Below, in pieces: positions 1-7,133 of a DNA stretch of 34,609 bases. A program made the translations under genes and the position numbers. The DNA comes from Streptomyces sp. SID14478 (GTDB lineage Bacteria > Actinomycetota > Actinomycetes > Streptomycetales > Streptomycetaceae). Where the stretch lies: contig NZ_JAAGMG010000548.1 in the NCBI RefSeq assembly GCF_010548525.1, positions 1-34,609 on the forward strand. The letters run 5' to 3'. The notes beneath the pieces were generated by a model, which had not been told where the DNA came from, searched no databases, and saw only the letters and a list, made by a program, of their open reading frames with translations. Positions within the stretch are counted from its first letter, which is position 1, and the number at the start of each line of letters is the position of its first letter.

Positions 1-496
1 CCCCGGCGGCCCGCGCGGCGGCCCGCAGCGAGCGCGTCTCCGGCTCGCTCGGCCGGTCACCGTGGCTGCCGACCTCGCCGAGGACACCGGGCCGGATCCC
101 GGTGCCGGCGAAGCCGTCCTCGATCTCGCGTACGAGGGTCTCGGTGAGGCGGGTGACGCTCGCGTCCGTCAACTCCGGTGTGTGGAAGGGCTCGTAGTAC
201 CAGCCGGTGGCAGCGACGACCGCGACGCCGGACTCTCTCGAGATCGCGGCGAGGGCGAGCGGGTCCCGCCCCATGCCGCGGCAGGTCAGCTCTATGACGA
301 GGGAGAGGTCGAACTCCTCGCGCAGCGCGGTCAGTTCGCCGGTGACCGTCGCTCCGTGGCTCTGTGCGTCGAGGACGGCGCCGCCGTCTCCTTTCCGATC
401 CAGGTCGAGGACGAGGTGCTCGTGGGCGAGGGCGGGGCCGCGGACGGCCTCGTAGGAAAGGGGTCCCGTGACGGTGTGGAGGGGTGTGGTGTGCAT
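1..496 (-). CDS. php: phosphotriesterase homology protein (Php-like), 3' end outside window
   Basis: Translation from the ATG at 496 gives 165 residues before the window ends, so only the N-terminal half is present. It reads as a phosphotriesterase-family TIM-barrel metallohydrolase. The beta-1 metal motif H-x-H is at His25/His27 (AHEHL). GEVG around residue 141 is where the family places the carboxylate or carbamylated lysine that bridges the two metals; here it is Glu141, as in E. coli PHP rather than true phosphotriesterases. An AAGGAAAGGA-type ribosome binding site lies about 9 nt upstream. It is the fifth gene of a yhf-like cluster, 202 bp after yhfT, with its own upstream hairpin and direct repeats, so it may be transcribed partly independently. 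Family membership is well supported. The substrate is unknown; in E. coli it is also unsettled, and lactonase or sugar-ester hydrolysis are possibilities. Confidence 0.85.
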   Translation of the reverse strand, partial: MHTTPLHTVTGPLSYEAVRGPALAHEHLVLDLDRKGDGGAVLDAQSHGATVTGELTALREEFDLSLVIELTCRGMGRDPLALAAISRESGVAVVAATGWYYEPFHTPELTDASVTRLTETLVREIEDGFAGTGIRPGVLGEVGSHGDRPSEPETRSLRAAARAAG

Positions 497-541
497 GGTG
501 GGGGTGTTCCTTTCCTTTGTGCTGACCCGGCTCTCGCCCCT

Positions 542-573
542 GAGGTGAGCGGCCCTCTCGCACCGCTCACCTC
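542..573 (-). terminator. hairpin between yhfT and php
   Basis: Perfect 11-bp inverted repeat (GAGGTGAGCGG at 542-552 and its complement at 563-573) with a 10-nt loop, 46 nt before the php start. No U-tract follows, which is normal for Streptomyces terminators. It could end the yhfT transcript, attenuate read-through, or fold in the php leader. Confidence 0.55.
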
Positions 574-598
574 TCCAACGCCCCGCGATCCGCAAAAG

Positions 599-645
599 TT
601 CACGGAGAGTGACGAAATCGGGAAAGTTTTTCGCGGAGCGTGACG
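599..645 (-). promoter_or_regulatory. paired 16-bp direct repeat upstream of php
   Basis: TTCACGGAGAGTGACG (599-614) and TTCGCGGAGCGTGACG (630-645) match at 14 of 16 positions, and their starts are 31 bp apart, close to three helical turns. The bases between are unusually A/T-rich (aaatcgggaaagttt). They lie between yhfT and php, upstream of php in its direction of transcription. The spacing suggests two protein-binding half-sites on one DNA face. This motif differs from the yhfZ/yhfY operator, so the regulator is unknown. Confidence 0.45.
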
Positions 646-698
646 GGCTCGGGGTGCGGCGGGATCCTGAGCCTCGGTCCGCGGCCGCGTTCGGCGCG

Positions 699-2045
699 TC
701 AGGCCTTGATCGGGGTGAACAGGTCGAGCCAGTACAGAACGTTGAGCAGGATGCCGCCGACGATGACCGCGGCCGGCGCCGCCGCCATTCGTACGATCGG
801 CCGGCCCATCGCCTCGTTGAGCAGGTACAGCCCGCCCACGATCAGGATGCCGAGCCCCGCTCCCATGGCATTCGCCGCCATCAACGAACCGAACAGGATG
901 GCCAGTTGCAGGGTGTCGGAGATCGCGCTGCGCAGGTGCTCCGAGGAGTCCCGCACGCTGGGCAGCTTGCCGAGGAACTTGCCGATGTACGACAGGGCGA
1001 GCACCTCGGCCGCGAAGACGAGGGCACCGACGACCGCCGCCAGGATCGGGTTCGGCATGAGATAGCCGATGGGGTAGACGAGAGTGAAGCCCGCGATGCC
1101 GTACGCGCCGGAGGCCAGGGCCGTCGTCGCGATCAGCGGGATGAATCCGAAGACGCGGTAGAAGTCGACCTGTGCCGCCTCCCCGTACTGCCCCTTGGCG
1201 ATCAGGAAGCTGGTGGCCTCGCCGCCGCCGAATATGTGCATCTGCGCCAGCACGCAGACACCCGCGCCGAGCACCATGAACAGCGGCAGGTACTTGCGGA
1301 GCCGGGCGGCGCTCGCGCTGAAGAGGGAGGCCATCGGGTCGTCCTCGAGGGCGAGCTCCTCGACGCCGTTGGCCCGGTCCGCCTTGCGCTGCTTGAGGTC
1401 CTTGGCCACGGCGAGGCCGATCAGCATCAGCACGCCGACGGCCATGGCGATGGCGCCCGCGAAGACGTTCGGCCACAGCTTCATGGTCATCACGACCAGG
1501 GCCAGCTCGGCCACGGCCGCGATCCCGCCCCACTTGCGGCCGAACTGCTTGGTGATGGCGAGCACCGGGAACAGCGTGAACAGGAACAGGATCGGCGTCG
1601 ACATCTGCTGCATCGCCGTCAGGAAGTCGACGGGCAGGTCGTGCGCCAGGTTGTTGGCGCCGTTCAGGCCGAAGACGACGACCGCGCCCCAGGCGCCGCC
1701 CAGGATCGGCGCGAGCCATTTCTTGGGAGACAGGATGCCGAGGATGTCGGTGGGCAGGAACACCAGCCACGGGTTGAGCACCCCCGTGGACAGGGCCATC
1801 GGCGCGCCCAGGCCGAAGATGAACCCGGCGGACAGGCCGAAGGAGACCGCCGTGGTGGCGCTGCGTGTGGACCGCCCCTGGATGAAGTCGAGCATGAAGG
1901 GGCGCACGCCGTCGTTGAAGACGGCCAGGGCCATGTGCGAGATGAACGCGGTCAGCGCGCACAGGGCGATCACGGTGAGCTGCTGCGCGAGCGTGAAGTC
2001 GAGGTTCGCGCCGGCGGCGAGGACGGTGCCGGGGGAGGTGTGCAT
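699..2045 (-). CDS. yhfT: YhfT-like multipass membrane protein
   Basis: 448 residues from ATG 2045, with an AGGA Shine-Dalgarno about 9 nt upstream and only 16 nt after yhfU. The protein is strongly hydrophobic: about ten membrane spans, a charged loop near residues 210-235 (DLKQRKADR...EDDP), and a final span running to the C-terminal FTPIKA. It resembles the YhfT transporter-like family, always found with yhfU and php-type genes in enterobacteria. The partner order here (yhfZ-yhfY-yhfU-yhfT-php) supports the assignment. A transport role is inferred from topology and context; the substrate is not known. No ABC or PTS signature motif is visible. Confidence 0.8.
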   Translation of the reverse strand: MHTSPGTVLAAGANLDFTLAQQLTVIALCALTAFISHMALAVFNDGVRPFMLDFIQGRSTRSATTAVSFGLSAGFIFGLGAPMALSTGVLNPWLVFLPTDILGILSPKKWLAPILGGAWGAVVVFGLNGANNLAHDLPVDFLTAMQQMSTPILFLFTLFPVLAITKQFGRKWGGIAAVAELALVVMTMKLWPNVFAGAIAMAVGVLMLIGLAVAKDLKQRKADRANGVEELALEDDPMASLFSASAARLRKYLPLFMVLGAGVCVLAQMHIFGGGEATSFLIAKGQYGEAAQVDFYRVFGFIPLIATTALASGAYGIAGFTLVYPIGYLMPNPILAAVVGALVFAAEVLALSYIGKFLGKLPSVRDSSEHLRSAISDTLQLAILFGSLMAANAMGAGLGILIVGGLYLLNEAMGRPIVRMAAAPAAVIVGGILLNVLYWLDLFTPIKA

Positions 2046-2061
2046 GGCGTGTCCTACAGGT

Positions 2062-2418
2062 CTACGAGCGGGCGGCGATCGCGCGGGCGATCAGCGGCGC
2101 GATCGTGTCGATCTGGTCCATGGAGAAGCCGAACACCTTCTTGCCGTCCGCCAGCAGGGAGGTGACCTGCTCCTCCGTCGGCACGCTGCGCCCGAAGGTG
2201 TGGCAGGCGGGCTGCCCCATCAGGCCGACCAGGACGCCCAGAGAGGCTCCGGCGCCGGTGTGACACGTCCCCAGGAAGTAGTCGGCCTGGCCGGCGCGCA
2301 GCTTCATAGCGGCATCCATATCGCTGGAGACGGTGACCTCGACGCCGTCGAGTCCCAACTCCTTGACGGTGTTCGCCACTTCGACCTTGCCGACGCCGCC
2401 GGTGAGGATCTTCGTCAT
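2062..2418 (-). CDS. yhfU: DUF2620 family protein (YhfU-like)
   Basis: 118 residues from ATG 2418, preceded by AAGGAA. The sequence begins MTKILTGGVGKVEVANTVKE and contains the glycine-rich GTCHTGAGASLG segment near residues 74-85, both typical of the small cytoplasmic DUF2620 proteins. It sits between the PRD protein and YhfT in a tight minus-strand operon (33 nt and 16 nt spacers). The family size is normal and no signal or membrane segment is present. Its biochemical role is unknown. The compact fold and constant neighbour set suggest a partner or regulator of the YhfT membrane protein, but that is inference. Confidence 0.82.
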   Translation of the reverse strand: MTKILTGGVGKVEVANTVKELGLDGVEVTVSSDMDAAMKLRAGQADYFLGTCHTGAGASLGVLVGLMGQPACHTFGRSVPTEEQVTSLLADGKKVFGFSMDQIDTIAPLIARAIAARS

Positions 2419-2451
2419 GACGGGTTCCTTCTTTCGGTAGTCCGTGCGGAC

Positions 2452-2826
2452 TCAGTGGGTGGGCTGCTGTGCCAGTACGGCGAGGTGCATGGCCAGGAAG
2501 TTGATCTCGGACTCGGGCAGGGTCGCGCCGAGCGCGGCGCGGGCCCGCTCGGAGACGCGGCGCGCGCGTTCCACCGCTTCGGGGTGACCGGTGAGTTCGG
2601 CCGCCACCTGCTCGTCGGTGAGGAACTGCTCGATCGGTGCGCCGTCCAGGAGCCGGGTGAGGGCCATCATGAGATGGCTGGTGAGCATCCCGGCGCTCTC
2701 CTCGGTGACCGTGCGGCCCTCGTCCTCCAGGGTCGCCAGTTCGGCGGTCACGAAGTCGGCGACCTCGGGCCTGACCTGGCCTCCCTCGCGGAACAGCCGG
2801 ATGCGGAGGGTGAGTTGGTCGTCCAT
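2452..2826 (-). CDS. yhfY: stand-alone PRD domain protein (YhfY-like)
   Basis: 124 residues from ATG 2826, chosen because GGGAGG lies 5 nt upstream and a -10-like TACTGT lies just before that. The domain looks like a PTS regulation domain: conserved acidic and hydrophobic helices, with an HL pair at residues 51-52 (TSHLMMAL) and another near residues 114-115 (LAMHLAVL), where phosphorylatable histidines lie in PRDs. No HTH, EIIA or EIIB domain is attached. E. coli yhfY encodes a similar lone PRD in the same cluster. It starts the yhfY-yhfU-yhfT transcription unit. A PTS-phosphorylation sensing role is inferred. Confidence 0.72.
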   Translation of the reverse strand: MDDQLTLRIRLFREGGQVRPEVADFVTAELATLEDEGRTVTEESAGMLTSHLMMALTRLLDGAPIEQFLTDEQVAAELTGHPEAVERARRVSERARAALGATLPESEINFLAMHLAVLAQQPTH

Positions 2827-2840
2827 GGGACCTCCCAATC

Positions 2841-2868
2841 GAGACAGTAACCGGGATTCTGGATTCTG
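2841..2868 (-). promoter_or_regulatory. yhfY promoter/operator, copy 1 of a 28-bp block
   Basis: This 28-bp block matches the one at 3891-3918 at 26 of 28 positions. Read on the minus strand it contains the TANNNT hexamer TACTGT (2849 to 2844), 18 nt before the yhfY ATG and followed by the GGGAGG ribosome site. The CAGTA...CTG core (2845-2868) is an imperfect palindrome, 8 of 12 pairs here. The likely ligand is YhfZ. Confidence 0.65.
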
Positions 2869-2879
2869 AAGCCGACCAA

Positions 2880-2938
2880 AGGTCCCCCAAGCGTGGGACC
2901 TGTGACGGTTCGTCGTCCGTGCGCGCCACCTGCGCGCA
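2880..2938 (-). terminator. two tandem hairpins after yhfZ
   Basis: Two hairpins follow the yhfZ stop on the minus strand. The first, 2920-2938, is a 7-bp stem of alternating G and C with a 5-nt loop. The second, 2880-2901, has AGGTCCC/GGGACCT arms, an 8-nt loop and a short TTT after it. Together they should end the yhfZ transcript before the yhfY promoter block, making two separately started units. Confidence 0.55.
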
Positions 2939-2941
2939 GCG

Positions 2942-3886
2942 TCAGTACGAAGGCATGCGATCGCCTCGGAGTACTTCGGACTGCAGTTGAGCCACCTGTG
3001 ACAGGTCGAGGGCGTCGTGCACCGCGGACAGGGCTCTGGCGCCCTCGGTCCTGCCGATGATCGCCGCGCTGGAGTTGCGCAGCGCCAGGTCGCGGGTGAC
3101 CTCGTCGCCCAGAGGCAGTACGTCGACCTCCATGCCGAGCCGCCCCTGCACCTCGTCGAGGTTCCAGACGGTGGCGTCGGCCTGGTTCTGTGCGAACAGG
3201 TCGCGCAGTTGCATGTACGACGACTCGACCCACTGGATGTCGGGGCGTCCCGCGAAGGCGCGCTCGGCCAGCATCCGCTGGTCCTCGGAAGCGTGGTCCA
3301 CGGCGACCCGCAGCCCCGGCGTGTCCAGGGAGGTGCCTTCGCGTACAAGGAAGCCGTGCGCACCTACGTAGGTGGCCGGTCCGAGGTCGGCGACGAGTGC
3401 CAGCTCGTCCTTGTGCGTCTCCACGAGACCGTCCGCCGCGAGGCGCGACAGCACGACGAGATCGACTTTTCCCTCAAGGAGGGCCGCGGTTCGGGCGCCC
3501 GCACCGCGCATGAAGGTGATGGCAAAGGGGGTGCCGGCTGCTTCGAAGGCGGCGCGCAGGCCCGTCGCCAGGCCTTCGTAGCGGCGCGAATAGGGGAGCG
3601 GCATCGCGGCCAGCAAGGTGCCCAGTCCGGACAGGCGCCACAGTATGGCGCGGTCCGAGCGGACCAGGAAGGTGCCCAGATGGCCACGTGCGGCGGTCTC
3701 GATGGCGCCCGACTCCTCCAGGAGACGCAGGGCCGCCTGCACGGTTCCGTTCCCGCAGCCCAGTTCCTCGGCGAAGTCCCGTACGCGGGGCAGCCGGGTC
3801 TCCGGCGCGTGGCCCATCAGGAGGACCGCGAGCCGGCGGGCCGCCAGGCCGTTGCGCGTAAGGAAGCGATCGTCGAAACCGTTCAC
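2942..3886 (-). CDS. yhfZ: YhfZ-like GntR-type transcriptional regulator
   Basis: 314 residues from GTG 3886. The N-terminal third holds a winged HTH (residues about 30-75, LPRVRDFAEELGCGNGTVQAALRLL). The rest resembles the YhfZ C-terminal domain, a periplasmic-binding-protein-like ligand fold. The start is set by the -10-like TACTGT ending 7 nt upstream, which would make the message leaderless; there is no Shine-Dalgarno. The open frame continues to 4081, but that would run through the operator and into ftsH. Two copies of a 28-bp palindromic block, before this gene and before yhfY, suggest autoregulation plus control of the yhfY operon. The effector is unknown; a small anionic or amino-acid-like ligand is possible from the fold. 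Confidence 0.82.
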   Translation of the reverse strand: MNGFDDRFLTRNGLAARRLAVLLMGHAPETRLPRVRDFAEELGCGNGTVQAALRLLEESGAIETAARGHLGTFLVRSDRAILWRLSGLGTLLAAMPLPYSRRYEGLATGLRAAFEAAGTPFAITFMRGAGARTAALLEGKVDLVVLSRLAADGLVETHKDELALVADLGPATYVGAHGFLVREGTSLDTPGLRVAVDHASEDQRMLAERAFAGRPDIQWVESSYMQLRDLFAQNQADATVWNLDEVQGRLGMEVDVLPLGDEVTRDLALRNSSAAIIGRTEGARALSAVHDALDLSQVAQLQSEVLRGDRMPSY

Positions 3887-3890
3887 GAAA

Positions 3891-3918
3891 GAGACAGTAA
3901 CCAGGATTCTGGATACTG
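3891..3918 (-). promoter_or_regulatory. yhfZ promoter/operator, copy 2 of the 28-bp block
   Basis: Positions 3895-3918 form a 24-bp palindrome with 10 of 12 base pairs intact: CAGTAACCAGGA then TTCTGGATACTG on the plus strand. The minus-strand -10 candidate TACTGT (3899 to 3894) lies at one edge of the palindrome, so a bound regulator would cover the promoter. It matches 2841-2868 at 26 of 28 positions. Confidence 0.68.
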
Positions 3919-4011
3919 GCAAGGGTCCGGGATCTGTGCGGTTATGGGCCCAAGGCTCAAGGCCCCACATCGGCGCTCGGCAGCGGCATGCGGGCAGGAG
4001 GAGAGACAGGC

Positions 4012-5952
4012 GTGGCGAATCCCGTACCCCCGCGCGATCGCACCGATCAGCCCTGGCGCTCCGAGGGCGCACCGCCCCCACCGGCCCCGCAGAGCCCCAA
4101 GCGCAAGATGCCCGGTGGCTGGGGCGGGCTCATCCTCACGGCCCTGATCGTCTACCTCATCGCCAACCTGGTGCTGTCGTTCTTCAACCAAGGCGACGAG
4201 CCGACCATCTCGTACACCGAATTCAGCAAGCAGGTCGCCAACGACAACGTCACCAAGATCTACGCCAAGGGTGACGCGATCCAAGGGCAGCTCAAGAAGG
4301 AGCAGCCCACACCCGACGACAGCGACAGCAGCAGCAAGAACTACACGAAGTTCACGACGCAGCGGCCGTCGTTCGCCGACGACGACCTCTGGGCGAACCT
4401 GGAGAAGCACGACGTCACCGTGACGGCCGAACCGGTCGTCCAGGAGCGCAGCTTCCTGTCGAACCTGCTCATCTCGCTCGCTCCGATGCTGCTTCTCGTC
4501 GTCCTGTGGATCTTCATCGCACGGCGCATGAGCCAGGGCATGGGCGGCGCGGGCGGCATGCTCGGCCGCAAACAGCCGCCGAAACCGGTCGAGTTGGAGC
4601 CGGGCAAGAAGCGCACCACCTTCGAGGACGTCGCCGGCATCGACGAGGTCGAGGGCGAGCTCAACGACGTCGTCGACTTCCTCAAGAACCCCGACGAGTA
4701 TCGCGAGATGGGCGCCAAGATGCCGCGCGGCGTACTCCTCGCGGGCCCGCCCGGCACCGGCAAGACGCTGCTCGCGCGCGCGGTCGCCGGTGAGGCCGGG
4801 GTGCCGTTCTTCTCGGCCTCCGCGTCGGAGTTCATCGAGATGATCGTCGGCGTCGGCGCCTCGCGCGTGCGGGAGCTGTTCGCCGAGGCCCGCAAGGTCG
4901 CACCCTCGATCATCTTCATCGACGAGATCGACACCATCGGCCGCGCGCGCGGCGGCGGCTCCGGGATGGGCGGCCACGACGAGCGCGAACAGACCCTCAA
5001 TCAGATCCTCACGGAGATGGACGGCTTCACCGGCTCCGAGGGCGTCATCGTCATCGCCGCCACCAACCGCGCCGACGTCCTGGACCCCGCGCTCACGCGC
5101 CCCGGCCGCTTCGACCGCATCGTCACCGTCTCGCCGCCCGACCGCAGCGGCCGCGAGGCCATCTTGAAGATCCACGCTCGGGAGATCCCGCTCGCTCCCG
5201 ACGTCGATTTCGCCCAGGTGGCCCGGACGACTCCGGGCATGACGGGCGCCGATCTGGCCAACCTCACCAACGAAGCCGCTCTCCTGGCCGTCAAGCGCAA
5301 GCAGAAGCAGGTCACCCAGGGCGACCTCTCCGAGGCGCTGGAGAAGGTCCAGCTCGGCGCCGAGCGGCCCCTGGTGATGCCCGAGGAGGAACGCCGGCGC
5401 ACCGCCTACCACGAGAGCGGTCACGCCCTCCTGGGCATGCTCCAGCCCGGCGCCGACCCGGTCCGCAAGATCACGATCGTGCCCCGCGGCAGGGCCCTGG
5501 GCGTGACGCTGTCCACCCCGGACGCCGACAAGTACGCGTACACGGAGGAGTACCTTCGCGGGCGCATCATCGGCGCCCTCGGAGGCATGGCGGCCGAACA
5601 CGTCGTCTACGGAGTCATCACGACGGGGGCGGAGAACGACCTGGAACAGGTCACCAACATCGCCCGCGGCATGGTCGCCCGCTGGGGCATGAGCGAGAAG
5701 GTCGGCCGCCTGTCGGCCCTCCCGAACGATGCCCAGCAGGCCTACGGACTCGCCGCCGCCCCGGACACCCTCGACGTGATCGACGGCGAAATGCGCCGCA
5801 TCGTGGACGAGTGCTACACGGAGGCATGCGACAAGCTGCGCGAGAACCGCCACAAGCTGGACGCGCTGGCCGCCGCGCTGATGGAGAGCGAGACCCTGGA
5901 AGAGGCCCAGGCATACCAGGTCGCCGGCATCACGCGCCTCACCAAGGAGTGA
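4012..5952 (+). CDS. ftsH: ATP-dependent zinc metalloprotease FtsH
   Basis: 646 residues from GTG 4012, chosen over ATG 3988 because AGGAGGAG (3996-4003) is spaced 8 nt from it. FtsH degrades misassembled membrane proteins and short-lived regulators as a membrane-bound hexamer. Visible features: transmembrane helices at about 38-58 and 149-170 flanking an extracytoplasmic domain, Walker A GPPGTGKT at 245-252, Walker B IIFIDE at 300-305, the second region of homology with [19 protein letters not shown], zinc motif HESGH at 467-471, and Asp543 in AENDLEQ as probable third ligand. The extracytoplasmic loop has an Asp/Ser stretch ([10 protein letters not shown]). Length matches the family (E. coli 644). 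Streptomyces usually carry another ftsH near folE, so this could be a paralogue. It is divergent from yhfZ and convergent with the methyltransferase. Confidence 0.95.
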   Translation: MANPVPPRDRTDQPWRSEGAPPPPAPQSPKRKMPGGWGGLILTALIVYLIANLVLSFFNQGDEPTISYTEFSKQVANDNVTKIYAKGDAIQGQLKKEQPTPDDSDSSSKNYTKFTTQRPSFADDDLWANLEKHDVTVTAEPVVQERSFLSNLLISLAPMLLLVVLWIFIARRMSQGMGGAGGMLGRKQPPKPVELEPGKKRTTFEDVAGIDEVEGELNDVVDFLKNPDEYREMGAKMPRGVLLAGPPGTGKTLLARAVAGEAGVPFFSASASEFIEMIVGVGASRVRELFAEARKVAPSIIFIDEIDTIGRARGGGSGMGGHDEREQTLNQILTEMDGFTGSEGVIVIAATNRADVLDPALTRPGRFDRIVTVSPPDRSGREAILKIHAREIPLAPDVDFAQVARTTPGMTGADLANLTNEAALLAVKRKQKQVTQGDLSEALEKVQLGAERPLVMPEEERRRTAYHESGHALLGMLQPGADPVRKITIVPRGRALGVTLSTPDADKYAYTEEYLRGRIIGALGGMAAEHVVYGVITTGAENDLEQVTNIARGMVARWGMSEKVGRLSALPNDAQQAYGLAAAPDTLDVIDGEMRRIVDECYTEACDKLRENRHKLDALAAALMESETLEEAQAYQVAGITRLTKE

Positions 5953-6011
5953 CCCTTCCGGCAGCACGTCTCATACAGCACGGCCGATGAAGCACGGGTC
6001 ATGAAGCACGG

Positions 6012-6875
6012 CTACGCGGTACGGGCTATCAAGTAGCGGAAGACATTGGGCATCCACACCGTGCCGTCGGCGCGCACATACGGTTGCAGCGCCTCCGTCA
6101 TCTCCTTGTCCACCTGTGCCAGATCCGTCGCACCCACTGCCGCGTCGAACAACCCGGTGGACAGCAGTCCGCGCACCGCGCTTTTCGTATCCGCGTACCC
6201 GAAGGGGCACGCCACGCGTCCCGAGCCGTCGGGTCGCAGTCCGGCCCGCTGCGCGACCTCTTCCAGGTCGTCCCGCAGGGCAGGGCGCCAACTCCCCGTG
6301 CTTCGTAGGGGATCGGCGAGCTTCGCGGCCACCCGTAGGACGGACGAGGTGGTGCAACGCTCCGGAGGCCCCCATCCGACGAGGACCACGGCAGCCCCCC
6401 GCTCCGCCAATGGCGCCGCGCCGCTCAACAGCGCGGACAGGCCGTCCGCGTCACCGGCCGTGCAGCCGATCGGCTGGAAGGCGGTGACCAGGGTGTACGG
6501 GGGCTCAGCCGGCCCGGCCACGGTGAGACCGTCCTCGCCGCCGTCCGTCAACAGCGCGGCAGGGCGCTCACGGCCCTCCCGCGCGGCGGGCGTCAGCCGC
6601 TCCCTGGCCAGCGCCAGACGCTCCGGCCGGGCCGACTCCACGCCCGTCACCGCCGCGCCGCGCGAAGCCGCCATGAGGAGGGCGAGCCCGGAACCGCAGC
6701 CGAGGCCCAGGAGCCGTGTGCCCGAGCCGACCTCGAGCCTTGCGTACACCGCTTCGTAGACAGGGACCAGCATCCGCTCCTGGATCTCTGCCCAGTCACG
6801 CGCGCGTGCGCCCAGGTCTGCGCACGGTGCCCGGTCCGCGTGGGGATGGCGCCGCCGCACGAGCGTAGGTGTCAT
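6012..6875 (-). CDS. class I SAM-dependent methyltransferase
   Basis: 287 residues from ATG 6875. Motif I, LLGLGCGSGL at residues 55-64, is the glycine-rich S-adenosylmethionine site, followed by an acidic residue after beta 2 (GVESARPERL). The C-terminal half is less conserved and holds helices typical of small-molecule methyltransferases. No cofactor-independent signature identifies the substrate. It faces ftsH tail to tail with a 59-bp spacer and no clear hairpin; that spacer holds two copies of ATGAAGCACGG. The ribosome site is weak (GGGGCA). Function beyond methyl transfer is not assigned. Confidence 0.75.
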   Translation of the reverse strand: MTPTLVRRRHPHADRAPCADLGARARDWAEIQERMLVPVYEAVYARLEVGSGTRLLGLGCGSGLALLMAASRGAAVTGVESARPERLALARERLTPAAREGRERPAALLTDGGEDGLTVAGPAEPPYTLVTAFQPIGCTAGDADGLSALLSGAAPLAERGAAVVLVGWGPPERCTTSSVLRVAAKLADPLRSTGSWRPALRDDLEEVAQRAGLRPDGSGRVACPFGYADTKSAVRGLLSTGLFDAAVGATDLAQVDKEMTEALQPYVRADGTVWMPNVFRYLIARTA

Positions 6876-6895
6876 CGAAAGTGCCCCAATCCACC

Positions 6896-6915
6896 GAGAG
6901 ATGTCGAGAGTTGTC
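6896..6915 (-). promoter_or_regulatory. tandem 10-bp direct repeat upstream of the methyltransferase
   Basis: GAGAGATGTC (6896-6905) is followed directly by GAGAGTTGTC (6906-6915), 9 of 10 identical, 21-40 nt upstream of the ATG at 6875. One helical-turn periodicity is typical of activator or response-regulator sites. It could also be chance in the core promoter. Confidence 0.35.
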
Positions 6916-6968
6916 GCTGTGGTGTACCGACCGTCTTAGCGCGCTGCTCGCACTCCCCCCGTATGCCA

Positions 6969-6996
6969 GGGAACTCCGCATCGTCCGTCACGTCTA
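6969..6996 (+). promoter_or_regulatory. ECF sigma (SigE-like) promoter upstream of proS
   Basis: GGGAAC at 6969-6974, a 16-bp spacer, then CGTCTA at 6991-6996. This fits the actinobacterial ECF pattern GGAAC-N15/16-CGTC. Transcription would start near 7002 and give proS a leader of about 130 nt, beside a second, leaderless promoter at 7121. Confidence 0.5.
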
Positions 6997-7027
6997 GGGG
7001 GTGTTTGGCAGGCGCGGCGACAATGCG

Positions 7028-7076
7028 CGCGTGCACCGTCGTGCGCCCCTTTGGCGTCATATGACGGGTGCACGCG
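7028..7076 (+). other. stem-loop in the long proS leader
   Basis: CGCGTGCACC (7028-7037) pairs perfectly with 7067-7076. The stem continues as GTC/GAC after a single bulged G, and a smaller CGCC/GGCG stem can form inside. Only transcripts from the upstream promoter would contain it. It carries no T-box consensus. Confidence 0.4.
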
Positions 7077-7120
7077 GGCATCCGGGCGAAAAGGATTCGA
7101 GTCCTCCCCGGTCCGCGCCC

Positions 7121-7126
7121 TAGCAT
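7121..7126 (+). promoter_or_regulatory. proS -10 box, leaderless start
   Basis: TAGCAT (7121-7126) matches the streptomycete TAGNNT -10 and ends 7 nt before the proS ATG, so transcription should begin at or next to the start codon. A weak TTCGAG lies at the -35 distance. No ribosome site precedes the ATG. Confidence 0.55.
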
Positions 7127-7133
7127 GCGCGCC

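Noticed and set aside
331..1962. Long overlapping open frames opposite or beside yhfT and many other genes
   Set aside because: They are Arg/Pro/Gly-rich shadows from high GC third-position bias, with no domain or ribosome site.
3886..4081. Longer yhfZ from an upstream start at 4081
   Set aside because: It would overlap ftsH and read through the palindromic operator; no family similarity before residue VNGFDD.
5953..6011. Terminator between the convergent ftsH and methyltransferase genes
   Set aside because: No inverted repeat was found; only a direct repeat of ATGAAGCACGG is present.
7092..7105. aggaTTCGAGtcct resembles a tRNA T-arm upstream of proS
   Set aside because: A five-pair T-stem does not form with a seven-base loop, and no acceptor, D or anticodon arm precedes it.
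7002..7133. T-box riboswitch for prolyl-tRNA synthetase
   Set aside because: The leader stem lacks the conserved T-box sequence and specifier region; type 3 proS genes are not known T-box targets.
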